64,000 bases of DNA, taken from CBEUVQ01 sp965546615 (GTDB lineage Bacteria; Bacillota; Desulfotomaculia; Desulfotomaculales; Desulfohalotomaculaceae). Positions within the stretch are counted from its first letter, which is position 1; each line of letters opens with the position of its first letter. The DNA lies in the NCBI GenBank assembly GCA_965546615.1, contig CBEUVQ010000001.1, positions 56,453-120,452 on the forward strand. Direction: 5' to 3'. The notes below the pieces were generated by a model. The model saw nothing but the letters and a program-made list of their open reading frames with translations. It ran no database searches and was not told where the DNA came from. This document shows, piece by piece, positions 42,054 through 50,500 of the stretch. A program made the position numbers and the translations under genes.

Positions 42054-42545
42054 TTACACCGTTTTGTTCAGCACAGACTGCGGACGGTCGGCGGCGGTTA
42101 CTCTGCCGTCGCCGTGGTAGGTGCCGCCGGCTGTTGGGTTAAGTATTTTCAGCACTGCGGTGCTGGTCTGCAGTGCTCTTTTAGTCAGCACGCTGTTCAG
42201 CTGATTGAGCTGCTGCAGTTTGTCAAAGTGCGCCTTTAACTCGCCCTGCAGCTCCGTTAACTGCCGCTTTATTTCTAACGGAGCCGCATTAATTAAATCG
42301 CTCAGCACCGCTCCTTTTTTCAGCCCCAGTTGGTTTTCCAGCTTCACCTGCAGTTCTTCGCGCTGCGGGTCATATTTAGCCATTTTAAGCGTCAGCTTGT
42401 TTAACTCCTGCACCGCAGCGTTAATTTTTTCGGCATTCAGCTCGCGCAGTGCAGTGTTTTGCGCCTCTGCCGCATCAACCATATTTGCCACAATTTCTTT
42501 CTGCTTTTTCAGTACCTCTGTCAGTTCAAAAAAAAGAGGCTCCAT
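42054..42545 (-). CDS. flgN: flagellar chaperone FlgN
   Basis: Helical chaperone of 163 aa for FlgK and FlgL. The start is taken at the ATG at 42545, 8 nt from AAGGAG; an ATG two codons earlier is only 2 nt from it. The N-terminal LFFELTEVLKKQKEIVANMV and middle ELNKLTLKMAKYDPQREELQ are typical FlgN helices. The C-terminal 20 residues are polar. It lies between flgM and flgK, as in B. subtilis. Confidence 0.87.
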   Translation of the reverse strand: MEPLFFELTEVLKKQKEIVANMVDAAEAQNTALRELNAEKINAAVQELNKLTLKMAKYDPQREELQVKLENQLGLKKGAVLSDLINAAPLEIKRQLTELQGELKAHFDKLQQLNQLNSVLTKRALQTSTAVLKILNPTAGGTYHGDGRVTAADRPQSVLNKTV

Positions 42546-42557
42546 GGGCATCGCTCC

Positions 42558-42848
42558 TTATACCAATTCGTCCAGGCGCCTTTCGTTAATCAATCCTTCA
42601 GCGATTTTCTCCGGCAAAGGTTGGTAAATTCCTTCTTTAATGCGCTGTTTTAACTGGCGCACCTTTTCTTCCCGCACTTCCGGCAGGTTGTTCAGCTCAG
42701 CCCGAAATTTATTCAACTCGCGCGCCCGGCCGGATATTTCCACTTTGTCGCCGGCAGGCTTGGCACTGGATTTAGCAGCTTTATCTTTTTGCGCTTGAGA
42801 AGCATATGCGTTAATCAGATTAGGTTTATTTATTGAGGTGATTTTCAC
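42558..42848 (-). CDS. flgM: anti-sigma-28 factor FlgM
   Basis: Protein of 96 aa from a GTG start. Short, charged, with the FlgM pattern KVEISGRARELNKFRAELNN then EVREEKVRQLKQRIKEGIYQ. FlgM holds SigD inactive until it is exported after hook completion. A sigma-D-like promoter lies just upstream, giving feedback on its own expression. It is first in flgM-flgN-flgK-flgL. Confidence 0.93.
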   Translation of the reverse strand: MKITSINKPNLINAYASQAQKDKAAKSSAKPAGDKVEISGRARELNKFRAELNNLPEVREEKVRQLKQRIKEGIYQPLPEKIAEGLINERRLDELV

Positions 42849-42884
42849 TGCTCACCCACCTCCGTCCAACTGCGTTTTTATATA

Positions 42885-42912
42885 TTATCGTCACCTAAAG
42901 CTGATAACTTTA
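42885..42912 (-). promoter_or_regulatory. candidate sigma-D promoter of flgM
   Basis: Minus strand: TAAA (42912-42909), 16 nt, then GACGATAA (42892-42885), one mismatch to GCCGATAA. The -35 overlaps the cheB stop codon region, so the promoter is nested at the end of the chemotaxis genes. Confidence 0.6.
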
Positions 42913-44001
42913 CACCATCTGCAGAATTTCCTGCGCTATTTGCGGCAGCGGAACGATTTTTTCGGCGGCACCCAGTTCAACAGCCGCTTTCGGCATGCCG
43001 AACACCACGCTGGTGGCTTCGTCCTGAACAATGGTTCTGCCGCCCAGGTTTTTAATTTTCTTTAAGCCTTGGGCACCGTCCCGCCCCATACCGGTGAGCA
43101 GCACAGCCAGTATTCTGCCGCGGTACACTTCGGCGGCGGCATCCAGCACTTGGTTTACCGAAGGACGAAAAGATGCGGGGGGAATGGGCTCACCGCATTT
43201 TGTCAAAGTAATGGTTACCCGCGTGCCGGCTTTGATAAAATGGGTTTCGCAGCCTGCCGGGCAGATAATTACCCGACCGGGTTTTATTTCCGCTCCTTCA
43301 AAGCCGTGAATCACTTCAATGGCACTGCGCCGGTTGAGGTGTTCCGCCAGCGACTGCGAAAAGCCGCGCGGAATGTGCTGCACCACCACTACCCCTACAG
43401 GGAAATCAGCAGGCAGCTGAGGAATGATGCTCTGCAATGCTGCCGGGCCGCCGGTAGAGCTGCCGACAGCCACCAGCTCGATTTTGCCTGCAGAAGGCGA
43501 AGGTTTAAGGGCAGCCGGCTTTGAGCGCTCCGCCGCCGGTTTAACTACAGGCGGCGTACGCTGCGCTGTCTGGCGCGGCAGAAAATCAGGGCGCATCATT
43601 TTGCGCATTGATACACCGGCGGCAACCCGAATTTTAGCGGCTAAATCATCAATCATCGGTCCCAATTGGCCTGCTTTCAGCGGTTTAGCCACAAAATCCA
43701 CCGCCCCGGTTGCCAGTGCTTCCATAGTAGCACGCGCCCCCGCAGTGGTGAGCGCGCTGAGCATAATTACCGGCACGGGACATTCCTTGGCAATCCGTTT
43801 CAGCGCAGAGATGCCGTCAAGATTGGGCATCTCCACATCCATAGTCACCACCTGGGGGCGCAGCTTTTTAATTTGTTCAACTGCTTCCAAACCGTCTTTG
43901 GCCTCGCCAACTACTTGTATGTCATATTTTTCTTCCAGCAGGCGCGTTATCAGCCGCCGGATGAGCGATGAGTCATCTACTACCAGCACCCTAACGGGCA
44001 T
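42910..44001 (-). CDS. cheB: chemotaxis methylesterase/deamidase CheB
   Basis: Protein of 363 aa from the ATG at 44001 (GAGGAGGG upstream; the frame extends seven codons further without a site). Receiver domain 1-120 (RVLVVDDSSLIRRLI; phospho-Asp in VVTMDVEMPN), linker, then the methylesterase domain with the catalytic triad: Ser in VGSSTGGPAALQ, His in VVQHIPRGFSQSLAEHL and Asp in LTGMGRDGAQGL. It removes methyl groups from receptors during adaptation. The methyltransferase CheR is not in the window. Confidence 0.96.
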   Translation of the reverse strand: MPVRVLVVDDSSLIRRLITRLLEEKYDIQVVGEAKDGLEAVEQIKKLRPQVVTMDVEMPNLDGISALKRIAKECPVPVIMLSALTTAGARATMEALATGAVDFVAKPLKAGQLGPMIDDLAAKIRVAAGVSMRKMMRPDFLPRQTAQRTPPVVKPAAERSKPAALKPSPSAGKIELVAVGSSTGGPAALQSIIPQLPADFPVGVVVVQHIPRGFSQSLAEHLNRRSAIEVIHGFEGAEIKPGRVIICPAGCETHFIKAGTRVTITLTKCGEPIPPASFRPSVNQVLDAAAEVYRGRILAVLLTGMGRDGAQGLKKIKNLGGRTIVQDEATSVVFGMPKAAVELGAAEKIVPLPQIAQEILQMV

Positions 44002-44008
44002 AATCTTT

Positions 44009-46069
44009 TTAGCCCTCCTCAATTATTCCTGCTTGTTTAACGATGCTGCGGGCATCAATAATCAATGCCACCCGGCCGTCGCCGAGGATGGTTGCTCCCG
44101 ATAAGCCGGGCACTTCTCCCAAGTAATCGCCCAGGGATTTAATCACGATTTCCTGTTCACCTAGCAGTTGATCAACCACTACCGCCGCCCGTCTTTCACC
44201 GGAAGCGACAACCACGACGTAAAACCTGTCGCCAAGTTCGGTGCCGATGCCAAAATGCTCTGCCAAACGCAGCAGCGGCAAAATGCGCTCGCGGATGACA
44301 ATTACTTCGTTATTGCCGATGCGGCGAATTTCATCGGCACTGATGCACAGCGTTTCCTGCACGTTGGTGAGCGGAAAAGCATACACCTGCTCACCCAACG
44401 TAACCATCAGCGAACGAATAATGGCCAGTGTCAGCGGCAGCGAAATAGTAAACTTGGTGCCGACGCCAAGCTCAGACTGCAGATCAACCGTGCCGTTAAT
44501 CTGCTCAATGGCGGTACGCACCACATCCATGCCGACACCGCGGCCGGATAAATCACTAACCTGCTCGGCGGTGGAAAAGCCCGGTCGGAAAATCAGCTCT
44601 AAAGCTTCGCGGTCGGTTAAACGCCCGGCACTTTCATTGTCGTATAAGCCCAGTTCCACCGCTTTCGCCCGTATTTTGTCGGCATCAATCCCTTTGCCGT
44701 CGTCTTCGATGGTGATCACAATGTGGCTTTCATGATAAGAAGCCTTTAACAGCAGTCTGCCGGCCCGCGGTTTACCCAAGCGCACCCGCTCTTCCGGTGA
44801 TTCAATGCCGTGATCGATAGCATTTCTGATTAGGTGAATCAACGGATCACCGATTACTTCTATTACGTTGCGGTCAAGTTCGGTTTCTTTGCCTTCGACG
44901 ATAAAGTCTATTTCTTTGCCCAACTTTTGAGCGGTATCGCGCACCATCCGCGGGAAGCGGTTAAATATTTGCGCCACCGGCAGCATGCGGGCTTTCATAA
45001 TCTGCTCCTGCAGATCACCCGTTACCTGGCCTAAATGGCTGGAAATTTCCTTTAACGACTCTGCCAGTTCTTCTGTGCCAAACTTCTCTTCAAAAATCTC
45101 GGCAAAGCGGTTTAAGCGGGTGCGGTCAATTACCAGCTCACCCACTAAGTTCATCAAATTATCCAGCTTGTGCACATCTATGCGCACCGTTTTTACCGTT
45201 TTAACCGCACCCTGCTCTTTGGTATCACCGACAGTTTTTGCCGCTTCTTTTTTCAGCGTCGGCGAAGCCGTCTGCGGGGATTGGTCTGCAGGTTTTTCTT
45301 CAGCGGACTGCAGCGTGGTAATAAGCTGCACATCTACCGTATCTACCTCGGCGATGCTCATTAAAGTATTGTGAATGCGGTCTTGGTCTTCTTTAGTGAG
45401 CAGCACCACTTCAAAACTTAAATCAAAGCGTCCTTCCTGCAGATCTTCCGCCGCCGGAATACTGCGCACCACTTCACCCATCTGCTGCAGCGTTTCAAAA
45501 ATTAAAAAGGCACGCACGCTTTTCATTTGAGTGCCTTTATCTAAGCGCACCGCAACTTGGTAGGCCGAAAAACCTTTCACCTCCGCCTCGCGGATTACCG
45601 CTTCCAGCACGTCATCCAGCGGGGTAAACGCAGGTCCGCTGACCGCTTCAGCGGGCGGCTCCTCTGCTGCCGCTTGTTCAGGCATTTCGCCTTCGCCGTT
45701 TACAAAGCTTCGTATTTTGGCAACAACATCGTGCACATCAACATCGGCCGCCTCGCCGGTAATTTCCTGCTGCAGCAGCTTTAATGTATCCAAAGCGTCA
45801 AAAAGAACGTTAATCATTTCGGAATTAACGCTGACTTCGCCCTGGCGGATTTTATCAAACAGGTTCTCAATCTCGTGGGTCAGTGAAGCCATTTTCTCAT
45901 AACCCATAACGCCGGAAGACCCTTTAATGGTATGGGCGGCACGAAAGATTTCCTGCAGCACTGCGGCGTTGTCGGGTTCGCGCTCCAGTATCAGTAAGTT
46001 ATCATTAATGATTTGGATTTTCTCTTCCAGCTCATCCATAAACACGCCAATTTCAATATCCGAAAACAA
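44009..46069 (-). CDS. cheA: chemotaxis histidine kinase CheA
   Basis: Protein of 686 aa from a TTG start. P1 has the phospho-acceptor His46 in AAHTIKGSSGVMGY; P2 (about 150-255) is the CheY/CheB docking domain; P3 dimerisation (about 295-365, starting VRIDVHKLDNLMNLVGELVI); P4 ATPase with LIRNAIDHGIESPEER, DDGKGIDADKIR and SDLSGRGVGMDVV; P5 CheW-like domain at 545-680. It phosphorylates CheY and CheB. cheY is not in the window. Confidence 0.97.
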   Translation of the reverse strand: MFSDIEIGVFMDELEEKIQIINDNLLILEREPDNAAVLQEIFRAAHTIKGSSGVMGYEKMASLTHEIENLFDKIRQGEVSVNSEMINVLFDALDTLKLLQQEITGEAADVDVHDVVAKIRSFVNGEGEMPEQAAAEEPPAEAVSGPAFTPLDDVLEAVIREAEVKGFSAYQVAVRLDKGTQMKSVRAFLIFETLQQMGEVVRSIPAAEDLQEGRFDLSFEVVLLTKEDQDRIHNTLMSIAEVDTVDVQLITTLQSAEEKPADQSPQTASPTLKKEAAKTVGDTKEQGAVKTVKTVRIDVHKLDNLMNLVGELVIDRTRLNRFAEIFEEKFGTEELAESLKEISSHLGQVTGDLQEQIMKARMLPVAQIFNRFPRMVRDTAQKLGKEIDFIVEGKETELDRNVIEVIGDPLIHLIRNAIDHGIESPEERVRLGKPRAGRLLLKASYHESHIVITIEDDGKGIDADKIRAKAVELGLYDNESAGRLTDREALELIFRPGFSTAEQVSDLSGRGVGMDVVRTAIEQINGTVDLQSELGVGTKFTISLPLTLAIIRSLMVTLGEQVYAFPLTNVQETLCISADEIRRIGNNEVIVIRERILPLLRLAEHFGIGTELGDRFYVVVVASGERRAAVVVDQLLGEQEIVIKSLGDYLGEVPGLSGATILGDGRVALIIDARSIVKQAGIIEEG

Positions 46070-46074
46070 AACAA

Positions 46075-46566
46075 CTACCTCCCCGCTGCTTGGTTAAGCT
46101 CCAGTTCCACTTGCTGCAGATCTTCCAATTCATGGTCATAAAGAATTCTGGTTTGGTTGAGCAGAATAATTAAACGTTCATCAAGCAGGGCAATACCGCG
46201 AATAAAAGCGGCATCCACACCCCCTACCACCGGCGGGGGCGGCTCTACAGCAGACTTTGGTATGCGCAGCACTTCCTGCACCGCATCAACAATCATGCCA
46301 AAAGTGGTTTCATTAACCTGTACAATAATAATGCGGCTTTGGGCGGTAGTTTTTTTACTTTCAATACCAAAGCGTTTGCACAAATCAATCACCGGGATAA
46401 CGCGACCGCGCAGGTTAATTACACCCTCCATAAATTCCGGCGAACGGGGTATTGCGGTAATGGCTTCCATGCGGATAATTTCGCGCACCGTGATAATATC
46501 TAAGCCATATGATTGGTCATTTAACTGAAAAACTACTGCTTGTTCTTCCTGATTGTTCACTGCCAC
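46075..46566 (-). CDS. cheW: chemotaxis coupling protein CheW
   Basis: Adaptor of 163 aa linking receptors to CheA: YGLDIITVREIIRMEAITAI, PEFMEGVINLRGRVIPVIDL and GMIVDAVQEVLRIPKSAVEP. The start is GTG after GGAGTG. The C-terminal end is slightly longer than usual. It lies between motB and cheA. Confidence 0.95.
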   Translation of the reverse strand: MAVNNQEEQAVVFQLNDQSYGLDIITVREIIRMEAITAIPRSPEFMEGVINLRGRVIPVIDLCKRFGIESKKTTAQSRIIIVQVNETTFGMIVDAVQEVLRIPKSAVEPPPPVVGGVDAAFIRGIALLDERLIILLNQTRILYDHELEDLQQVELELNQAAGR

Positions 46567-46572
46567 TGTCGA

Positions 46573-47379
46573 TCACTCCTTTGGAATTGGGTTGTCAGTG
46601 TTCAGGATATTTTCTAAAGGTATTTCTTTTCCCGGTTCGATATCTTCAAAACGGTTTCGCAAAATCACAATATCCACCCGGCGGTTAAAACGGCGGTTTT
46701 CTTCAACATCATTCGGCTTTTTCGGCCGGTACTCGCCGTAACCGGATGCAGATAAGCGCTCAGGAGGAATCTTATTGGCAGCTACCAGCTCGCGCACCAC
46801 CCGTGCCGCCCGAGCGGTGGAAAGTTCCCAGTTTGACGGAAACACCGTGGTATTAATCGGCAGGCTGTCGGTATGGCCTTCCACACGCACATAGTTGTCC
46901 ACCTGCGAAAGTATTCCGCCGATCTGCCGCACTATTACCTTAGAATCAGGCGATAAGCTGGCGGAACCCAGCGGAAAAAGCACTACATCCTGAAAGCTGA
47001 TTAACAGACCGCGTTCTTCCAACGCCACCGACACTTTTCCCTGCAGCCCCTGCTCTTCAAGGTATGCTTCCACTTGTTTTTTAATCGCCAATAAACTTTC
47101 GGTTTCCCGCCGCTCCATCTCTTTGCCCAAGTCGGGCGAAGGCTCGTAGGCACCCGGTGACAGACCGGGCGCACCGTCGTAAAGAATGGCCCCCTGACCG
47201 CCCATCACTTTATGCAGCGACTGAGCGATGGCCTCGAAGCGGGAGGCATCTATTTTACTCATGGTATACATAACGATAAAAAACACCAGCAGCAGCGTAA
47301 TCATATCAGCGTAAGTAATCAACCAGCGCTCATGACTGGCACCCTTACTGCCGGATAAATTTTTATTCCGTCTGGCCAT
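46573..47379 (-). CDS. motB: flagellar stator protein MotB
   Basis: Stator subunit of 268 aa with one TM helix (about 22-42) carrying the ion-binding Asp25 in ITYADMITLLL, and a C-terminal OmpA-like peptidoglycan-binding domain (VEGHTDSLPINTTVFPSNWE; LSTARAARVVRELVAANKIP). Whether it uses H+ or Na+ cannot be settled from these residues. It is 3 nt from motA. Confidence 0.95.
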   Translation of the reverse strand: MARRNKNLSGSKGASHERWLITYADMITLLLVFFIVMYTMSKIDASRFEAIAQSLHKVMGGQGAILYDGAPGLSPGAYEPSPDLGKEMERRETESLLAIKKQVEAYLEEQGLQGKVSVALEERGLLISFQDVVLFPLGSASLSPDSKVIVRQIGGILSQVDNYVRVEGHTDSLPINTTVFPSNWELSTARAARVVRELVAANKIPPERLSASGYGEYRPKKPNDVEENRRFNRRVDIVILRNRFEDIEPGKEIPLENILNTDNPIPKE

Positions 47380-47382
47380 TGT

Positions 47383-48162
47383 TTATTCTTCCTCTTCTCC
47401 GGTATTCCGGGTATTGGTACTGTTCCTTAAAAAGGCATTTAACCGCTCGCGGATTAAAATCGGGTTGTAGCCTGCCTGCAGCGACAGCACCCCTTCAATC
47501 TGCAGCTCTTTCAGCACAAACTCTTTTTTGCTTAAATTTCTTAACCGGCCGGCAATGGGCAGATAAAAAACGTTGGCCGCTCCCACGCCGTACAGCGTAG
47601 CGGTAAAGGCCATAGCAATGGCGGGTGCCAGTGTTTCCGGGTTATCAATGCTGCCCAGCACGTGCACCAAACCCATTACCGTACCGATAATACCCATCGT
47701 CGGCGAATAACCGCCCGCCGCTTCAAAGATACTTGCCCCAACTTCGTGGCGCTCATGGGCGGAATACATCTCGGTTTCTAAAATATTGCGCACCATTTCG
47801 GGGTCGGTGCCGTCAACCACCAACTGCATAGCTTTGCGCAGAAAAGGATCATCAATATTGTCCAATTGGTTATCAATATACAGCAGTCCCTCTCGCCGCG
47901 CTTTGTCGGCCAATTCCACCACTTGGTCAATGGCATCCTGATAGGAAGGAATTTTTTTATTGACAGCCATCAACAAAAGCTTGGGAATACTTTTCACTTC
48001 TTCAAAATTGTAAGCTACAATGGTCGCCCCGAAAGTGCCGCCGAAAACAATCAGCAGCGCAGAGGGAGCGATAAGCGCACTGATGTGCCCGCCTTCCATT
48101 AAAAAGCCGCCCGCCAAAGCCAAAGTGGCAAAAATTATTCCGAGAGGAGTAACTAAGTTCAT
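47383..48162 (-). CDS. motA: flagellar stator protein MotA
   Basis: Stator subunit of 259 aa from the ATG at 48162 (MNLVTPLGIIFATLALAGGF); the open frame continues upstream but that part is basic, unlike MotA. Four membrane helices, with the cytoplasmic loop between TM2 and TM3 carrying the charged residues that meet FliG. Typical motifs are GGYSPTMGIIGTVMGLVHVL and IAMAFTATLYGVGAANVFYL. It begins the motA-motB-cheW-cheA-cheB run. Confidence 0.94.
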   Translation of the reverse strand: MNLVTPLGIIFATLALAGGFLMEGGHISALIAPSALLIVFGGTFGATIVAYNFEEVKSIPKLLLMAVNKKIPSYQDAIDQVVELADKARREGLLYIDNQLDNIDDPFLRKAMQLVVDGTDPEMVRNILETEMYSAHERHEVGASIFEAAGGYSPTMGIIGTVMGLVHVLGSIDNPETLAPAIAMAFTATLYGVGAANVFYLPIAGRLRNLSKKEFVLKELQIEGVLSLQAGYNPILIRERLNAFLRNSTNTRNTGEEEE

Positions 48163-48334
48163 ACCGGTAATTTTCAACTCCTTAAAAATTCTGTATTTCT
48201 GCTTTGAATTTTTAATACGACTTTTGGCAGAGTAAATCCTGCAAGTTTTAGCGATTATTAACAAAACGGCAGACAAATTGTTTTTTTAGTTTTTAATATC
48301 AGCGAAGAGCAGTGAATTTTTGCGCTGATTGTCA

Positions 48335-48340
48335 TATAAT
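48335..48340 (+). promoter_or_regulatory. -10 element directly upstream of comB
   Basis: A perfect TATAAT ends 6 nt before the comB ATG at 48347. Transcription would start at or next to the ATG, giving a leaderless or near-leaderless mRNA. No ribosome site is visible before the ATG. No convincing -35 was found. Confidence 0.45.
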
Positions 48341-48346
48341 AACGGT

Positions 48347-49150
48347 ATGAAGATAACAGCTGCAGCAACCCGTTTAGGGTTAAATGATTTAACTGAACAA
48401 TTTGACACTGCGGTGGTATTGGATATTTTGCGGGCCACCTCCACCATTGTCACCGCACTGGGAAACGGCTGCCGTTATGTAATTCCAACCGCAGAAGTAG
48501 AGGAAGCGCGCGCACTGGCAGCAGACAATCCCGAGCTGCTGTTGGGCGGAGAGCGCAGCGCGCTGAAACTGCCCGGCTTTCATTTCGGCAATTCGCCGCT
48601 GGAGTACACCCCCGAAGCGGTAAGCGGCAGGGGGCTTGTTTTAACTACCACCAACGGCACCGGAGCAATTAAAGCGGCGGCGGAAAAAGCACCGCAGGTA
48701 CTTATCGGCAGTTTGTTAAACGCCCGGGCAACGGCGCGGCAGCTGCTGACGAAAGAAAACATTTTATTGGTCTGTGCCGGCACTAACGGGCAGTTTTCAC
48801 TGGATGATGTGCTGGCCGCCGGCTTTATCATCAAAGAGCTTTTAACATTAAGGGGGACAGACGATTATCAGGGCAAAAAGCTGGCCGACATGCGCCGACA
48901 GACCGACGCACGGTATGCCGATGAAATCCCGGTTGACGATGTGCCGCTGCCGCTGGTGATGAACGATACCGCACTTGCAGCCTACCGTTTGGCGCTGTAC
49001 TATCAAGATAACACCGCCGGTGCACTGTATGACACCATGCACGGACAAAAGCTGGTACAGCTGGGAATGAAAAGTGATTTAGTTTATTGTGCACAATTAA
49101 ATGTATCCGGCATTACATGCCGGTATAAATCCGGTATTATTTCGACATAA
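48347..49150 (+). CDS. comB: 2-phosphosulfolactate phosphatase-like protein ComB
   Basis: Protein of 267 aa matching the ComB family: VVLDILRATSTIVTALGNGC, LLLGGERSALKLPGFHFGNS, LTTTNGTGAIKAAAEKAPQV and VCAGTNGQFSLDDVLAAGFI. The founding enzyme dephosphorylates 2-phosphosulfolactate in coenzyme M synthesis; bacterial homologues outside that pathway have uncertain substrates, and no comA or comC neighbour is present. It is divergent from motA and ends at a terminator. Confidence 0.85.
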   Translation: MKITAAATRLGLNDLTEQFDTAVVLDILRATSTIVTALGNGCRYVIPTAEVEEARALAADNPELLLGGERSALKLPGFHFGNSPLEYTPEAVSGRGLVLTTTNGTGAIKAAAEKAPQVLIGSLLNARATARQLLTKENILLVCAGTNGQFSLDDVLAAGFIIKELLTLRGTDDYQGKKLADMRRQTDARYADEIPVDDVPLPLVMNDTALAAYRLALYYQDNTAGALYDTMHGQKLVQLGMKSDLVYCAQLNVSGITCRYKSGIIST

Positions 49151-49178
49151 CCTGTAATGATTTGCAGGTTATTTTTTT
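49147..49178 (+). terminator. rho-independent terminator of comB
   Basis: Arms TAACCTGTA and TGCAGGTTA around ATGATT, followed by a run of seven T. The comB stop codon is within the left arm. Confidence 0.85.
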
Positions 49179-49209
49179 ATTTCACACTTTAATAACATCA
49201 TCTTATCAT

Positions 49210-49238
49210 TTGACTTAACTTTGTTTAACAGTTATAAT
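49210..49238 (+). promoter_or_regulatory. sigma-A promoter of the 98-aa gene
   Basis: TTGACT at 49210-49215, a 17-nt spacer, then TATAAT at 49233-49238. This is the best sigma-A match in the window. The ATG at 49270 follows after a GGAGAG ribosome site. Confidence 0.88.
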
Positions 49239-49269
49239 TATTTAAAATAATATATTGGAGAGTGTTTGT

Positions 49270-49566
49270 ATGGCGCCGATAGAATGGTACAGTCCACGCA
49301 ATTCTTTTAATGCAATGATTAGTAAAAACCACATTACTTTGGGTGAGCTGGCTGTTGATAAGCTGAACAGTGAGTATGCCATCTTAGGGTACGATCGTGA
49401 TATCAACTGCATTGTAATTAAAGCTGCTAAAGACGGTGAAGGTTTTAAAATCACCCGGCGAAAAATTAATGCCAAAAACTTTTTAAAACACTTCAACATT
49501 GATGTTAAAGGAACGTATCCGGTAGAATATGATGAAGAAAATAAACTATTAATGATTAAGTTATAG
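49270..49566 (+). CDS. uncharacterised small protein
   Basis: Soluble protein of 98 aa from the ATG at 49270 (GGAGAG upstream). Mixed alpha/beta, lysine-rich, with YAILGYDRDINCIVIKAAKD followed by GEGFKITRRKINAKNFLKHF. The pattern of a strand, a hairpin and a helix recalls small DNA-binding or AbrB-like folds, but I cannot place the family. It is monocistronic with its own strong sigma-A promoter, followed by a small hairpin (GGTGCGA / TCGCACC, 49568-49585). Confidence 0.7.
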   Translation: MAPIEWYSPRNSFNAMISKNHITLGELAVDKLNSEYAILGYDRDINCIVIKAAKDGEGFKITRRKINAKNFLKHFNIDVKGTYPVEYDEENKLLMIKL

Positions 49567-49591
49567 TGGTGCGATGGTTCGCACCGCTTTG

Positions 49592-49600
49592 TGTTATAAT
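49592..49600 (+). promoter_or_regulatory. extended -10 promoter of the 274-aa zinc-finger gene
   Basis: TGTTATAAT (TATAAT at 49595-49600). No clear -35. The ribosome site GGGAGGT and ATG at 49636 follow. Confidence 0.6.
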
Positions 49601-49635
49601 AGGTTTTGTTATTGATTATGGGAGGTTATATATAG

Positions 49636-50460
49636 ATGCGCACTTGGTACATTGAGGATGCCGGCGGCGGCTGCCGTGCTTTCTCTGAAGTACTGGTGCT
49701 GGTGAGTGAAAATCCGCGGGAAATACACACCGTTAAACTGCCGTTAACCTGGAGTGAAAATATCAGTTTGGAAGAAATGGCCTGTCGGCTGGTAATTGAT
49801 ATGCTGGAAAAAGCGGGAGTAAGCAAAGACGACAATCTGCTGGTTTGTTCGGGGAATATATTTCACACACTGCACCAGTGGCTGAACAACGAAGGATACA
49901 ACTGGAGTACCGCCAAGATGGACGGCTTGGCTCACGATGCTGCGGAAGAAGCCTTTTATCGGCAGCTGGTGGCAGCGGGAGTGCCTAAAGAATATAAACT
50001 TAACGAGCGGGATTATCGTTCTTTTTACAGACAGGTGGAAGATTGGGTTAAACAGCAGCCTGATCCGTCTAAGTTTTGGAAAAACCGCAGCGTGCGCCGC
50101 AAACCGGCGGAAGCCCGCTACAAATTAAAAAGCACTTTTGCTCGCCCTCGCCGGTGCAAAAAGTGCCGCGAAACCATCAAACCGTTTTCTCCGGTGGTAG
50201 AACACACCGTGCGCAGCGGCGGCAAAAGATACCGCATTTACTATCACCCGGAATGTTCGCCGGTAACACCGCTTAAAGGGAAACTTAATTACGCCACCGC
50301 CAAATTAAACGGCAGAGAAATAGACGGGTTAATTCTGCCAAACAAAAGAGAAGTACTCTGCCCGATATGCGGACAGCCAATATCCCCGGGTGAACCGACG
50401 TTTTACGGTTACTGCGAAGAACATTTAATTTTTGGCCATCAAAAGTGTTTGGTGAAATAA
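49636..50460 (+). CDS. uncharacterised protein with C-terminal zinc-binding clusters
   Basis: Protein of 274 aa, no signal or membrane segment. The N-terminal 150 residues are alpha/beta (MRTWYIEDAGGGCRAFSEVL; LEEMACRLVIDMLEKAGVSK; LLVCSGNIFHTLHQWLNNEG). A basic linker follows (RSVRRKPAEARYK). The C-terminal 100 residues hold two likely metal sites: CKKC with HPEC, and CPICG with H and C in FGHQKC. Such an arrangement suggests nucleic-acid binding, but no known family was recognised. Good GGGAGGT ribosome site. It ends directly at a strong bidirectional terminator. Confidence 0.7.
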   Translation: MRTWYIEDAGGGCRAFSEVLVLVSENPREIHTVKLPLTWSENISLEEMACRLVIDMLEKAGVSKDDNLLVCSGNIFHTLHQWLNNEGYNWSTAKMDGLAHDAAEEAFYRQLVAAGVPKEYKLNERDYRSFYRQVEDWVKQQPDPSKFWKNRSVRRKPAEARYKLKSTFARPRRCKKCRETIKPFSPVVEHTVRSGGKRYRIYYHPECSPVTPLKGKLNYATAKLNGREIDGLILPNKREVLCPICGQPISPGEPTFYGYCEEHLIFGHQKCLVK

Positions 50461-50463
50461 AAG

Positions 50464-50500
50464 AAAACGTGACAGGGGAACGGTTCTCCTGTCACGTTTT
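50464..50500. terminator. bidirectional rho-independent terminator
   Basis: Arms of 17 nt (AAAACGTGACAGGGGAA / TTCTCCTGTCACGTTTT, one G-T pair) around CGG, flanked by A and T runs. It separates the plus-strand zinc-finger gene from the minus-strand YczE-like gene. Confidence 0.92.

Noticed and set aside
43424..44104. Long plus-strand open frames opposite cheB, cheA and flhF
   Set aside because: They are antisense to well-supported genes, have no ribosome sites and show no family pattern.
48163..48276. N-terminal extension of motA in the open frame
   Set aside because: The extra 38 residues are basic and unlike MotA, and no ribosome site supports the longer start.
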